A stretch of DNA of 49,739 nucleotides from Desulfobacterales bacterium (GCA_018399715.1 JAGYNR010000004.1:1-49739), one strand, 5' to 3'. Numbered from the stretch's first letter, positions 17,821 to 27,549 are shown. The notes: generated by a model from the sequence alone, not told the origin. Made by a program: numbers and translations.

Positions 17821-18231
17821 TTATGATAACATATCTTTAAGATGCTTTACCATTGCCTGATAATCATCTTCATATATATCAACAAATTTACCGCCGACTT
17901 CATAGTTGTTTGTATTCGGTATAAGATGGCATCTGACGACTTTTGCAATGGCGGTTAAAGGAGCTACCGCAACGTGATCATCAATAATCCGGGTATAGCT
18001 TTTTTTATGTCGTTGCCATCCGGCCAGGTGAATTTTAAGCTGCAGTAATGTTCCGGGTTCATAGGGAATCGGTGACTTAAAACTTAATCCGCCTTCTGCA
18101 ACATCTTTTAACATACCTTGTTCTCCAGATCCTTCTTTAAAGGGATAGGAAATAATGTTTACATCCACAACTACTTCCTCGGAAATTCTTGGAGATGATC
18201 TCTTGTCTGGACGGTCTTTATTTTCGTTCAT
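17821..18231 (-). CDS. PilZ-domain protein
   Basis: A 136-residue single-domain PilZ protein, a likely cyclic-di-GMP receptor. The RxxxR motif reads R-S-S-P-R near residue 11, and the second motif appears as DVAEGGLSF (D/N-x-S-x-x-G type, with A replacing S). The start at 18231 (MNENKDRP) is set by a strong AAAGGAG site 10 bases upstream; the longer frame from 18264 has none. Alone, followed by a hairpin. An HD-GYP protein elsewhere in the window would degrade the same messenger, but a functional link is not shown. Confidence 0.82.
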   Translation of the reverse strand: MNENKDRPDKRSSPRISEEVVVDVNIISYPFKEGSGEQGMLKDVAEGGLSFKSPIPYEPGTLLQLKIHLAGWQRHKKSYTRIIDDHVAVAPLTAIAKVVRCHLIPNTNNYEVGGKFVDIYEDDYQAMVKHLKDMLS

Positions 18232-18361
18232 TAAAATATAAGCTCCTTTTGCTTGGTGTCTCAAATGTATATATTCTCAGATTAGTTTGATTATATTTAT
18301 ATGATGTTTTATATTATTAATATTAAATATATATATTTATAGAAAGGAGAGAAAAAATTCA

Positions 18362-18739
18362 ATGATAGATGAAAAAAACTTGGAAACCGAGATTACCGTT
18401 GACCTGAAAAATCTTTACCGTGATGAAACTTTTACAGATATGAATATTGCTACGGTAAGACGATTAAAGCCGATCAAGCCAGATGGCACTTTTGATAAAA
18501 GCCGGAGGACACTATATATCGGACAGGCATCCATAATGTCTGACTCTGGTCCTCTTCCGATCTCGGCGGTTATTTCTGCCAACAATTTGAAACAGGCATT
18601 TAAGCGATTTCCAGAGACATTAACAGCAGAAATAGAAAAAATTAAAGGTGAATTGAAAAAATACCAAAAAGAACAAGAATCATCGATTGTTACCCCTGGA
18701 AGCAGGGAAGAATCGGGGATAATTATTCCCGGGCGTTAA
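18362..18739 (+). CDS. Conserved-looking 125-residue protein of unknown function
   Basis: A soluble protein with no signal peptide. Residues 1-80 have a beta-rich pattern (EITVDLKNLYRDETFTDMNI, TLYIGQASIMSDSGPLPISA). A lysine- and glutamate-rich helix follows at about 85-110, and the tail ends with two similar SGIIIPG/SSIVTPG segments. A strong AAAGGAGAG ribosome site precedes ATG 18362, and a very A+T-rich, promoter-like stretch (18270-18345) lies between it and the divergent PilZ gene. I do not recognise the family. Confidence 0.7.
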   Translation: MIDEKNLETEITVDLKNLYRDETFTDMNIATVRRLKPIKPDGTFDKSRRTLYIGQASIMSDSGPLPISAVISANNLKQAFKRFPETLTAEIEKIKGELKKYQKEQESSIVTPGSREESGIIIPGR

Positions 18740-18768
18740 TCCTAAACGACGATCAATATTTAAAAAAT

Positions 18769-19617
18769 TTAAGCGAGGAAGCGAACAATAAGAGTGGAAA
18801 AAACCGCCCACAAAAGTACTAAGATAGTCATAGCTGTACACAGATTTCCTATAATTTTGTGAATCAATCTTTCTGGAGTTTTTTCTTCATAGCTCAGCAT
18901 CATGCCCAAAAATGCACCGGCTATCAATCCTCCCCCATGGCCCCAATTATTAATGCCGGGAACTAATAAGCCAAAAATAAAAAGAGCGATTACCCAACCC
19001 CCCACCTGACGAAAGAGGGCGTGTCCATATATGCCCCCCCGGCTTCTGGCAAAATAAAGCGTTGCACCGATCAGGCTGCAGACCGCTGCTGATGCACCAA
19101 TTGTAAATGCTACACCGGCAACATAAGAGATTACAAAGCCATTAATGCCACCTAACGTGTAGATTGTTATCATTCTATTTAAACCAAATTCCCGTAACAC
19201 CAAAGGCGCAATTTGTTTAAATGCAAGCAGGTTAAAAAAAATATGCAGTATGCTTCCGTGAAGATAATTTGCTGACAACAGACTCCACCATCTTCCCATA
19301 CGATCAATGGGAAATGTTCCGGTTGCTCCCAAGAGCATGAGACTGTCATTTGATGGAGAAAGGAAAGATAACGGGTTCATGGGCATACCCATACGACGTG
19401 GATACAGAAGAAGAGAAAACACATATATGCCAATGTTTATCCCGATGATGAGGTTGATAAATAAATCAGGATTTTTGATGAAAGCGGTTAATGGGCCGTT
19501 TTTCCATTTGGAAGTAGGGTTTTTAAGACCACAGTGAGGACATTCGGTTTCGGACCGGCTGATTAGTTTTCCACAATTAGGACACAGCATAGCCCCTTTG
19601 CTTTGTTTCGTCATCAA
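18769..19617 (-). CDS. Rhomboid-family intramembrane serine protease with N-terminal zinc ribbon
   Basis: A 282-residue membrane protein. Residues 12-30 hold a C-x2-C...C-x2-C zinc ribbon (C12, C15, C27, C30). Six or seven membrane helices follow. Rhomboid features visible are HGSILHIFFN (H..x..N of helix 2), the serine motif G-A-S-A (usual form G-x-S-G) and the catalytic His in NNWGHGGGLIAG. The Ser and His are thus present, but the Gly after the Ser is Ala, which may lower activity. It is unclear whether it is an active protease. Confidence 0.85.
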   Translation of the reverse strand: MMTKQSKGAMLCPNCGKLISRSETECPHCGLKNPTSKWKNGPLTAFIKNPDLFINLIIGINIGIYVFSLLLYPRRMGMPMNPLSFLSPSNDSLMLLGATGTFPIDRMGRWWSLLSANYLHGSILHIFFNLLAFKQIAPLVLREFGLNRMITIYTLGGINGFVISYVAGVAFTIGASAAVCSLIGATLYFARSRGGIYGHALFRQVGGWVIALFIFGLLVPGINNWGHGGGLIAGAFLGMMLSYEEKTPERLIHKIIGNLCTAMTILVLLWAVFSTLIVRFLA

Positions 19618-19653
19618 GTGATTGAATATCCTTTTTTTGTGATCAATGATGAA

Positions 19654-20061
19654 TTATTTGATTAAAAGAGCAGCTTTTGCTTTTTGGAGCCGTTTTTGAA
19701 CATGTTCGGGGTCCCGAATATTGATAAGGTTCATCATTTGCCGGGCTGTTTCCGATGGCGATTCCCGCCGGCTTTTTAGTTTGATTTTGTACCATAGGGG
19801 AATTTTTTCGTTAAAACTTTGAACAAGATCGCTGAGACTTTTACGTGTGTTTTTAAATCTTTTTTGACTTATTTTGTTTGGATCCCATTTGTTGTTTTGT
19901 ATAGTTTTCTCGTAGCTCAAAATATCTTTGCAAATGTTTGACTTAAGACGTCGATAGTGACGAATAGGAAAAATCCAGTATTTTATCATAATAAATCCTA
20001 TTCCACCGGTCACAAATCCAAACAAGGCACCTGCAATGATAAGCTTCACGTTGGCTTCCAT
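19654..20061 (-). CDS. Small membrane-anchored protein of unknown function
   Basis: A 135-residue protein with one or two N-terminal membrane segments (about 5-32), then a strongly basic, mostly helical domain with RRLKSNICKDILSYEKTI and KSRRESPSETARQMMNL. The gap to the rhomboid gene is 36 bp on the same strand, so the two may be co-expressed. I recognise no family. Confidence 0.6.
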   Translation of the reverse strand: MEANVKLIIAGALFGFVTGGIGFIMIKYWIFPIRHYRRLKSNICKDILSYEKTIQNNKWDPNKISQKRFKNTRKSLSDLVQSFNEKIPLWYKIKLKSRRESPSETARQMMNLINIRDPEHVQKRLQKAKAALLIK

Positions 20062-20225
20062 ATTACCATAAATTAATTATAATCTTAATCTTGTTCAGTA
20101 TCAGGTGCCTGAATCCTAAACGGATCTTTAATGTTGAAAAAAAGCGGCCGATTCCAATCAATAAAAGGCATCGGCTCGCATAACAAAAACCAACCAGTTG
20201 TTTTTTCAGTCTGCGTTAGTTTGAT

Positions 20226-20687
20226 TTAGGAAACCAGTCCAAAAGGGTTACCACAGACTTTCCACTTGCCATCTTCTTTAATCAGTTCCAATTCTTCATG
20301 TACCTCATAGGTTTCACCTGTGAAAAAAGACCGGATTGGAAATTTTCGGGTAGCTTTTAGTTCTGCTGTGGCGCTATTGTTATCCTTTTGTTCAATATTG
20401 ACGACTACATGAGCCAGTTTGCTTTTCAAATAGCCCAAATTAAATCCCCGGAGACGGGCTTCCTCTTTCTTGCTCCATACATAATCTTCTACTGGATTGA
20501 TGTGATTTGATTCCATAATTTCATTGCACAATCGATTGCTCATGGCCGGGTCGATTTTAAAGTAGGCGGTTGAAAATTCTGCTACTGCTTTATAAGGGCT
20601 GTCCTGAGTGTCAGCGATTACTAATGCGATTTGCACAACAACACCCAGAAAAACAACTGCTGCTAGGGTTGCAACTCTTTTCATCAT
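20226..20687 (-). CDS. Exported protein of unknown function (NTF2-like in appearance)
   Basis: A 153-residue protein with a signal peptide ending near IADTQD. The remainder (YKAVAEFSTAYFKIDPAMS, then ELELIKEDGKWKVCGNPF at the C-terminus) resembles small NTF2-like/DUF4878 lipid- or ligand-binding domains, in which the ending E-D-G-K-W-K-V is common. A strong AAGGAGG site precedes the start. It is divergent from the tmc operon, with a 200-bp shared promoter region. The fold suggestion is weak. Confidence 0.65.
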   Translation of the reverse strand: MMKRVATLAAVVFLGVVVQIALVIADTQDSPYKAVAEFSTAYFKIDPAMSNRLCNEIMESNHINPVEDYVWSKKEEARLRGFNLGYLKSKLAHVVVNIEQKDNNSATAELKATRKFPIRSFFTGETYEVHEELELIKEDGKWKVCGNPFGLVS

Positions 20688-20888
20688 GAATCCATCCTCC
20701 TTATGGTCAAATTTTTTCTTTTTTTTGTTTAGATAACATGGAATATTTATGATGACAAGAAAATTTCATAGATAGGAACAAAATTGAATTAAATTTTTAA
20801 TTTATGATAAAAGATTCTTGATATTGTCCGACAGCAGAAAAACCTTTACAATCAAAAGACGTATCGTTATAGGAGTTGACTTGAACAT

Positions 20889-22211
20889 ATGGATACAACA
20901 GAGCTTAAGTTAAACACGGAGGAGAAAACAGGCATGAACGATTCTGGTTCCTGGGACTGGAAAGTTGATAAACGCCTTGTAGCGAACATCAGTCACTGGA
21001 AAGAGCAGTTCGGATACATGGAGGAGTTGTATGTCAGCCCCAACGGCGAACGGATCGCTGCAGTAGTGAAATCCGATGATATGAAGTTTTCGGTTTGTGA
21101 AAACGGAAAGGTCTGGGACAAAACCTTCGATAAGGTTTGGTATTTGCAGTTTGGTCCTGATAACAGGCTGACCTGTTTGGTTTCAGACATGGGAGCCTGG
21201 ACCATTGCTATCGATGGTGAGCCATGGGAAAAGCGTTTTGATTTTATATGGAACACCCAATTTTCTGAAAATGGTAAAGACATTGCGGTTTCAGCTCAGA
21301 CTGAAATGGAATATTTTGCGGTACTCAACGGGATCGAGTGGGAAAAGAAGTATTCTGTAATGACCAATATGGTGATGAGTCAGGATGGAGCTCATACAGC
21401 AGCGGTGGTACAGACAATTCCGGTAGGGGCGGCAGATATTTTTAAATTTCGTGAAGGATGTTTCAGTGTTGCTGTTGACGGCAATCCCTGGGATATTAAT
21501 TTTGTTAATGTCTGGGAAATCAATTTTAGCAAAGATGGTGCCCATGCTGTGGCTGAAGTCCGGACGACCATATATGATTATACGGTGGCTGTCGATGGCC
21601 GGTTGTGGAATCAGACATTTCCGGCGGTTTGGAAGCCGAGATTTTCTCCGGTGAACAACTCAGTGACGGCTCCGGTAAGAAAGGGCGACTCCTGGATGCT
21701 TTTCAAGGATGGACGACAATTTTGGGATCAACATTTTTCTCAGCTTTGGGATCATCTTTATAGTAATGATGGAAACCATATTGCAGCTATTGTTGCTCCT
21801 AAATTCGGGCGCTGGACAATTGCTGTTGATGGCAGGCCATGGTCTCTGACCTTTGGAGATTTGGTCACTGATATGGTGATCAGCCCTGATGGCAAAAAAG
21901 TAGCTTGTGTAGGTAAGGAGAAGGATTTTTGGTCCGTTGTTGTAGACGGCCGTGCATGGTCTGAGGCATATGATATGGTCTGGAAGCCGGTTTTCAGTCC
22001 TGATAGTCAGCATATCGCTGTAAAGGTAGAAAAAAGGGGTTACTTTTATTTGTTAGTTGACGGCAAGACTATGGAAGGTGAGTTTAAGGTTTTGTTTAAC
22101 CCTGTTTTCAGTCCGGACAGCCAAAAAATACTGGTCAAGGGAATAACTGGTAACCCGGATGAAGAAAACTATTACCGGCAAGTTATTCGGCTATCCGATA
22201 TTCCGGGCTGA
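20889..22211 (+). CDS. tmcD: Tmc redox complex, tryptophan-rich propeller protein TmcD
   Basis: A 440-residue soluble protein without a signal peptide, built of about eight repeats of 45-50 residues, each with a pattern like F-S-P-D-x-x-x-I-A followed by V-D-G-x-x-W. This WD40/TolB-like propeller is typical of TmcD, the fourth subunit of the Tmc complex of sulfate reducers. ATG 20889 is used; a second in-frame ATG at 20934 just before GSWDW has a GGAGGAG site and is a credible alternative. Gene order here is D-C-B-A, the reverse of Desulfovibrio vulgaris tmcABCD. Identification rests on repeats plus the neighbouring genes. Confidence 0.85.
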   Translation: MDTTELKLNTEEKTGMNDSGSWDWKVDKRLVANISHWKEQFGYMEELYVSPNGERIAAVVKSDDMKFSVCENGKVWDKTFDKVWYLQFGPDNRLTCLVSDMGAWTIAIDGEPWEKRFDFIWNTQFSENGKDIAVSAQTEMEYFAVLNGIEWEKKYSVMTNMVMSQDGAHTAAVVQTIPVGAADIFKFREGCFSVAVDGNPWDINFVNVWEINFSKDGAHAVAEVRTTIYDYTVAVDGRLWNQTFPAVWKPRFSPVNNSVTAPVRKGDSWMLFKDGRQFWDQHFSQLWDHLYSNDGNHIAAIVAPKFGRWTIAVDGRPWSLTFGDLVTDMVISPDGKKVACVGKEKDFWSVVVDGRAWSEAYDMVWKPVFSPDSQHIAVKVEKRGYFYLLVDGKTMEGEFKVLFNPVFSPDSQKILVKGITGNPDEENYYRQVIRLSDIPG

Positions 22212-22224
22212 AAGGAAAAAAACC

Positions 22225-22884
22225 ATGCATGAAATCTATAAATTCGTTAGCGGCCCGTTGGTATGGCTGGCGTTTATTATATTTGTGGGGGGGAGTCTAT
22301 ACCGTCTTATCTCCATGGCAATCTTAGCTAAGAAAAAAGATGGTCTAGTATATGAATATTTTAGTTTGAAGTATGCCTTCAGGTCAATTTATCACTGGCT
22401 TATTCCGTTTTGTTCCCGGAATTCACAGCAGCATCCATGGTTGACCCTTGTCACTTTTGCGTTTCACGTTTCTCTCATTTTTACGCCCCTTTTTCTCTTA
22501 GCACATATTATATTGATTAAAGAATCCTGGGATATCAGTTGGTGGTTTTTACCCGAAGGCATGGCGGATTTTTTGACAATAGTTGTCATCGCGGGATGTG
22601 TTTTTTTGGGCATACGACGGATCGTTCGACCAGAGGTAAGATACTTGACGAATACTTCGGATTTTATAATTCTGGCGTTGGTGGGGCTTCCTTTTATTAC
22701 AGGGTTTTGGTCTTTTCATCAATGGCCGGGATCTACATTTATGGGGATCCTTCACATATTCTCCGGAGAGGTCTTGCTGGTGATGATACCTTTTACGAGG
22801 TTAAGCCATATGATTTTTTTCCCTTTTACCCGGGGATATATAGGCTCAGAATTCGGTGCCGTAAGAAATGTAAAGGACTGGTAA
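22225..22884 (+). CDS. tmcC: Tmc redox complex, membrane cytochrome b subunit TmcC
   Basis: A 219-residue integral membrane protein of the NarI/DsrM-like cytochrome b type with five or so helices. His residues in the helices (e.g. FAFHVSLIFTPLFLLAHI and FSGEVLLVMIPFTRLSHMIFFPF) are likely heme b ligands. TmcC connects the periplasmic cytochrome side to the cytoplasmic iron-sulfur subunit. The start ATG 22225 follows AAAGGAAA and lies 13 bp after the tmcD stop; the upstream in-frame ATG at 22159 would overlap tmcD heavily. Confidence 0.88.
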   Translation: MHEIYKFVSGPLVWLAFIIFVGGSLYRLISMAILAKKKDGLVYEYFSLKYAFRSIYHWLIPFCSRNSQQHPWLTLVTFAFHVSLIFTPLFLLAHIILIKESWDISWWFLPEGMADFLTIVVIAGCVFLGIRRIVRPEVRYLTNTSDFIILALVGLPFITGFWSFHQWPGSTFMGILHIFSGEVLLVMIPFTRLSHMIFFPFTRGYIGSEFGAVRNVKDW

Positions 22885-22949
22885 ATAAAAAAACAGTTTT
22901 GCTAAATGAAAAAGATTCCAATGGCTGTTAACGGAAGGAAAAAATATAT

Positions 22950-24299
22950 ATGGCTGAATCTGCCGAAAAAATGAAAACAAGTAAAATAATCGACAAAGGA
23001 ATAGAAGAAGGAGCCGCTAACCTGAGCTCAAAGAAAATTGAAAAGGTAATTCATGATGTTCTCCAAAATGAGACAGGTGCCCGCCTTAAAACTTATGTGG
23101 AAACTTGTATTCATTGCGGACTTTGTAGTGATGCCTGTCATTTTTATTTGTCTCATGATAAAGATCCCCGCTATTCACCGGCTGGAAAAGTTAAGCAAAC
23201 GATCTGGAAAATATTGAAAGCAAAGGGCAAGGTCGATGCTGATTTTATCAAAAAAGCCTGCGAGATTGCATTTACAGAATGCAACTTGTGTCGTCGTTGT
23301 GCCATGTATTGTCCGTTCGGAATTGATGTTTCTTATTTAATCAGTATCGTGCGGCGAATTTGTTTTAAGCTGGGAGTCGTTCCGCAGTATATTGCCGACA
23401 CGGCTCACAGCCATGCATCGACCTTAAATCAGATGTGGGTGAAAGATGATGAATGGATCGACACGCTTTTCTGGCAGGAGGAAGAGGCTGCCGATGAAAT
23501 ACCCAACCTACGTATACCGGTCGAAAAACAGGGTGCAGATATCTTTTATTCCGTTATCGGACCGGAGCCAAAATTTCGGAGCCAGCTTATCTATCAGGCG
23601 GCTGTGATTATGAACACCGCGGGTGTTAACTGGACCATGCCGGCAACACCCGGTTGGGATAACAGCGATATGTGCATGTATATCGGTGAAAATGAAATGA
23701 TGGGCCGTTTAAAAAAAGCTTATTTTGATACGGCCATGCGTCTGAAAGTAAAAAGAATTGTGATGGGTGAGTGCGGACATGCCTTCAGAAGCATTTATGA
23801 TCAGGGTAACCGTTGGCTGGGCTGGAAAATGCCACCGATTCCGGTGATTCATGCGATTGAATTTTACTATGAATTATTAAAAGAGGGAAAGATCAGGGTG
23901 GCCAAAAAATATGAAAAGGGGGTGACCTTTCATGATCCCTGCAATATCGTACGTGGAAGGGGATTGCATGAAATGGCGCGGTATGTAACCAAGGCCTTTA
24001 CCAGAGAGTTTATTGAGATGCATCCCAACCGGGAACATAATTATTGCTGTTGTGCAGGCGGCGGTGTGATCAATTGCGGGCCTCCGTTTAAGAAAAAAAG
24101 AGTGGAAGGAGACCGTATAAAAGCCGAACAGCTTTTTGCGGCCAAGTCCCGTGGTGCGGAAACGATTATTGCCCCTTGTCATAATTGTCATGGCGGATTG
24201 GAGGATATTGTGCATCATTATGGATTAGGTATGGAGATCAAATTTTTGGGTGATATTATCTATGAATGCATGGAAAAGCCGGAGTCGATGGGGGAATAA
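22950..24299 (+). CDS. tmcB: Tmc redox complex, HdrD-like iron-sulfur subunit TmcB
   Basis: A 449-residue cytoplasmic protein. Two [4Fe-4S] motifs lie at C53-C56-C59-C63 and C111-C114-C117-C121. The C-terminal part has CCG-domain signatures: FHDPCNIVRGRG, NYCCCAGGGVINCG and APCHNCHGG, the type that binds a noncubane cluster in HdrB/HdrD. It resembles DsrK and Hdr subunits and should exchange electrons (and perhaps reduce a disulfide) on the cytoplasmic side. Located between the cytochrome b and the cytochrome c3 genes, with 65- and 70-bp gaps. Confidence 0.92.
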   Translation: MAESAEKMKTSKIIDKGIEEGAANLSSKKIEKVIHDVLQNETGARLKTYVETCIHCGLCSDACHFYLSHDKDPRYSPAGKVKQTIWKILKAKGKVDADFIKKACEIAFTECNLCRRCAMYCPFGIDVSYLISIVRRICFKLGVVPQYIADTAHSHASTLNQMWVKDDEWIDTLFWQEEEAADEIPNLRIPVEKQGADIFYSVIGPEPKFRSQLIYQAAVIMNTAGVNWTMPATPGWDNSDMCMYIGENEMMGRLKKAYFDTAMRLKVKRIVMGECGHAFRSIYDQGNRWLGWKMPPIPVIHAIEFYYELLKEGKIRVAKKYEKGVTFHDPCNIVRGRGLHEMARYVTKAFTREFIEMHPNREHNYCCCAGGGVINCGPPFKKKRVEGDRIKAEQLFAAKSRGAETIIAPCHNCHGGLEDIVHHYGLGMEIKFLGDIIYECMEKPESMGE

Positions 24300-24369
24300 A
24301 AATTGCGAAATCAAGAGAGTATTTTGTTTTCGATAGCTGAATAGTTTCATTCTGTGGAGAAAGATCCCG

Positions 24370-24765
24370 ATGAAGAAAAGACCTGTAAAATTAAGTGCCC
24401 CCATTATTTTTGGGCTTGTATTATGTTTGGTCATGACCGTTTTTGCTCAGGAAGATATTGTCGAGGTAGCCGATAGCATTTTCTCCGGCAAAAAGATACG
24501 ACCACCGGTACCCTTTCATCATGAAGCGCATAACGAAAAAGCAAAAATTTACGAATGTAATGTGTGTCATCATGTTTGGGAAGGCGGGAAAAAGCTTGAA
24601 TACGAAACCTCGGAAGAAATGGAGTGTTCCGAATGTCATTACGACACAACCGCTGCCGGATATCCTTTCGATGTAATTAAGGCTTACCATGATAACTGCA
24701 AGGGATGTCATCTTCAAAAAAAGGCCGGACCAATTCTGTGCAGTGAATGTCATGTAAAACAATAA
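24370..24765 (+). CDS. tmcA: Tmc redox complex, tetraheme cytochrome c3 (type II)
   Basis: A 131-residue periplasmic cytochrome. A signal peptide (residues 1-26, ending VFA) is followed by four CxxCH heme sites at 63-67, 86-90, 110-114 and 124-128. Additional histidines (FHHEAH, CHH, AYH) can serve as distal ligands as in cytochrome c3. TmcA accepts electrons from periplasmic hydrogenase via type I cytochrome c3 in Desulfovibrio and passes them to TmcC and TmcB. A GGAGAAAGA site precedes the ATG. It is the last tmc gene. Confidence 0.93.
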   Translation: MKKRPVKLSAPIIFGLVLCLVMTVFAQEDIVEVADSIFSGKKIRPPVPFHHEAHNEKAKIYECNVCHHVWEGGKKLEYETSEEMECSECHYDTTAAGYPFDVIKAYHDNCKGCHLQKKAGPILCSECHVKQ

Positions 24766-24833
24766 TTTCAGCAGTATGCCGTACTGTTTTTTTTAAGTTT
24801 TTTGATACTTGCGATGGTGAAAAGAGGCCTCTT

Positions 24834-25184
24834 ATGGCAAAAAAGATATTGGTCATTGACGATGATCCTGTTATTGTCAAATATATAAAAAACATATTGG
24901 AAAATAATGGTTATGAAACCTGTTCTGCCGGCAACACTCATGAAGCGTTCGAACAAATTCAAAAAGAGAAACCTGATCTGATCACGCTTGATTTGGAAAT
25001 GCCGGAAGAATGGGGTCCCAGATTTTACAGAAAGATATCAAAAACGCCGGATTTGAAGGACATTCCCGTAATTGTCATCAGCGGTATGTCCGGAAAACAT
25101 GCCATCAAAAAGGCTGTGGCATATCTGGCGAAACCATTCGATCCGGATCAACTTCTTGCTACAGTTACAAAAACGATTGGGTGA
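24834..25184 (+). CDS. Single-domain response regulator
   Basis: A 116-residue lone receiver domain. The acidic pair D10-D11, phospho-acceptor D53 (ITLDLEMP), the Ser in VISGMSG and the Lys in LAKPF are all present, so it should be phosphorylatable. A GAGG site lies before ATG 24834; the longer frame from 24747 is not needed. It follows tmcA by 68 bp. In Desulfovibrio vulgaris, regulator genes also sit near tmc, which makes a regulatory link plausible but unproven. Confidence 0.88.
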   Translation: MAKKILVIDDDPVIVKYIKNILENNGYETCSAGNTHEAFEQIQKEKPDLITLDLEMPEEWGPRFYRKISKTPDLKDIPVIVISGMSGKHAIKKAVAYLAKPFDPDQLLATVTKTIG

Positions 25185-25239
25185 TATGGCAATAGCGACA
25201 GGAATCCATAACTTAATTGTATAGGGAGTACCGGCAGAT

Positions 25240-26304
25240 ATGGTTAACCGGAGATGGATGATTTATGGTGCTTACGGCTATACGGGGCAATTGGTTGCCC
25301 AAGAGGCTGTTTTGCGTGGCTTAAATCCGATTTTGGCCGGGAGAAATCATGAGAAATTAATAGCTTTGGCGAGCCGTCTTGGGTTATCCTGCCGATGTTT
25401 TGACTTGGAAGATATCGAAAACATAGCGTTAAATCTCGATGGGGTTTCTGTTCTGTTAAGCTGTGCCGGTCCATTTTGCTCAACTTGTGTTCCTTTGGTC
25501 AACGCCTGCCTGAAAAGCAGAGTTGATTACCTTGATATTACGGTAGAAATAGAAGTTTTCGAATATATGGCCAGCCTTGCGCCCAAAGCTGGAAAGTCCC
25601 GAGTTGTGGTATGTCCTGGCGTCGGTTTCGGCGTAATCCCTACCGATTGCCTGGCAGCTATTCTTAAAGAGGAACTGCCCAATGCTCAGCGTCTGGCATT
25701 AGCTTTTTCTTCCAACAGAGCAATAAGCCATGGCACTGCGAAAACGATCGTAGAATCCTTGAAGTACAAAGGACGAATTCGAAAAAACGGGTTGATTTCT
25801 ACATCGGCTATAGCCTCTAAAATAAGAAAAATCGATTTCGGCAATGAGGTCATTAACTCAGTCTCAATACCATGGGGTGATGTATCGACTGCGTTTTACA
25901 CAACTAACATTCCAGATATTGTTGTTTATTATCCTGTTCACAAGGGGATGCTTCTTTTGCTGAAACTTCTTAGAATCTTACGGTTTATTCTGGCATTGGA
26001 GATGGTTCAGATATTTTTAAAAAAGCAAATTCATAAACGCATTAAATGCCCAACATATGAAGAATTAAGAGCCAGCCGCACCCGTCTGTGGGGAGAAGTC
26101 TCGGATGAAAATGGAAATATGGTACAAGGCCGTTTTACGTGTTGTCATCCTTATTTATTTACTGCCAGAGCCTCTGTGGGAGTAGTGGAAAAACTTTTGA
26201 ATGTTGATATTATCCCCGGTTTTTATACGCCATCAAAACTAATGGGACCTCATTATGCAACAACAATTCCAGGAGTTACCAGGATTCGACTTCGCAGGTC
26301 ATGA
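25240..26304 (+). CDS. Saccharopine dehydrogenase-like NADP-binding oxidoreductase
   Basis: A 354-residue protein of the saccharopine-dehydrogenase/trans-acting enoyl reductase superfamily. The Rossmann motif YGAYGYTGQLVAQEA is at residues 9-23, and LAGRNHEKL follows at the end of the second strand, suggesting NADP(H). CPGVGFGVIPTDCLA (about 125-139) is characteristic of this group. The substrate is unknown; members act on diverse carbonyl or enoyl compounds. It stands between the response regulator and a kinase with no obvious pathway partners. Confidence 0.8.
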   Translation: MVNRRWMIYGAYGYTGQLVAQEAVLRGLNPILAGRNHEKLIALASRLGLSCRCFDLEDIENIALNLDGVSVLLSCAGPFCSTCVPLVNACLKSRVDYLDITVEIEVFEYMASLAPKAGKSRVVVCPGVGFGVIPTDCLAAILKEELPNAQRLALAFSSNRAISHGTAKTIVESLKYKGRIRKNGLISTSAIASKIRKIDFGNEVINSVSIPWGDVSTAFYTTNIPDIVVYYPVHKGMLLLLKLLRILRFILALEMVQIFLKKQIHKRIKCPTYEELRASRTRLWGEVSDENGNMVQGRFTCCHPYLFTARASVGVVEKLLNVDIIPGFYTPSKLMGPHYATTIPGVTRIRLRRS

Positions 26305-26336
26305 ACAGAATTGAAAAACCAACAGGATGACTAACC

Positions 26337-27491
26337 GTGACGATTTTTAGATCTGTATTCGAAAATCTGCCTTTTGCAGGGATAATATTTAATGACCGCG
26401 GTGTAATTATTGAAGCCAATTCAAAATTCTGCCGACTTTCTGGTTATGTAAAGCCCCGGGTTGTCGGAGCTGATTTGAAAGACTTTTTTCACCCGGATGA
26501 TTTTTCCGCCTACTTGAATCATTTGGAACTTCTTCGTAAAGGTGAGACCGAAAAGTATCGGACCCAAAGGTATCTTTTGTCCCAAAAGGGACAAAGCATT
26601 CGCGTCCTTGAATCAACGACTGTAATCAATAAAAATCAGATCGAAGGTTCCAATTTCGTTTCTATATTGGAAGAAAGCTCAGGTGCGGATTCAACCAAAA
26701 ATGTTTTTCCAGATAACTTCAACGAATCCATATGCTTTCAATTACAAAAATTGGAAACAGCCGGAAGTTTTGCCAGAGTCGTGACACATGATCTTAAAAA
26801 TCTCATGACGGTTGTAATCAGTTTTTCAGACATTCTGCTGACAGGTTTGGATGAAAAAGATTCCATGCGGGCTGATTTGATCAATATCAAAAAAGCAGGG
26901 AAACGGGCGGCCGACTTAACGAAAATGCTGTCAGTATTTGGTCAGAATCAGATTATAAAAATTTTAATTATTGACTTAAACAGTTTGATTCGTTGTAACG
27001 AAGAATTTATTCAAAAACTCATGGGCGAACGAGTGACAACGACCCTTTGCCTCAATCCGGATCTGTGGAGAATCAAAGCTGATTTTAGTCAAATGGAACT
27101 GGTATTGTTTAATTTGGTGATCAACGCCAAGGATGCCATGCCCGGAGGAGGAAAGCTTGAAATCAAAACTGAAAACATCACGAATAACGCCGATTCCAAG
27201 GGACATCCTGTAAAGCCCGGGGAGTATGTTAAATGGACCATCTCGGATACGGGGCACGGAATGGATCCAGATACCCTCTCCCAAATTTTCGAACCATTCT
27301 TTACAACGAAAATTGGCGGAAAAGGGACCGGTCTGGGTCTGACTATAACTTATAGCATTATCTCAAAAAACAAAGGATCGGTATCTGTCCAAAGTGAACC
27401 GGGTCGGGGTTCAATTTTTACCTTATTTCTTCCCCGCTCTTCAGGCATAGAAAGCGGCCAAAATAAACCTATAAATTTTATATCCGAGTAA
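26337..27491 (+). CDS. PAS-domain sensor histidine kinase
   Basis: A 384-residue soluble kinase starting with GTG. A PAS domain covers about 1-115. The H-box is [13 protein letters not shown] (about 150), and the catalytic domain has the N-box [21 protein letters not shown] and GTGLGLTI. No membrane segment and no receiver. Its response regulator could be the lone receiver two genes upstream or GvrA downstream; neither is shown. Immediately downstream comes the sigma-54 promoter of the gas vesicle regulatory operon. Confidence 0.9.
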   Translation: MTIFRSVFENLPFAGIIFNDRGVIIEANSKFCRLSGYVKPRVVGADLKDFFHPDDFSAYLNHLELLRKGETEKYRTQRYLLSQKGQSIRVLESTTVINKNQIEGSNFVSILEESSGADSTKNVFPDNFNESICFQLQKLETAGSFARVVTHDLKNLMTVVISFSDILLTGLDEKDSMRADLINIKKAGKRAADLTKMLSVFGQNQIIKILIIDLNSLIRCNEEFIQKLMGERVTTTLCLNPDLWRIKADFSQMELVLFNLVINAKDAMPGGGKLEIKTENITNNADSKGHPVKPGEYVKWTISDTGHGMDPDTLSQIFEPFFTTKIGGKGTGLGLTITYSIISKNKGSVSVQSEPGRGSIFTLFLPRSSGIESGQNKPINFISE

Positions 27492-27549
27492 TTGCCAAGT
27501 CATCTTTCCATACAATCAAAATTTGTCAATTATGTATAGACACGGCAAA

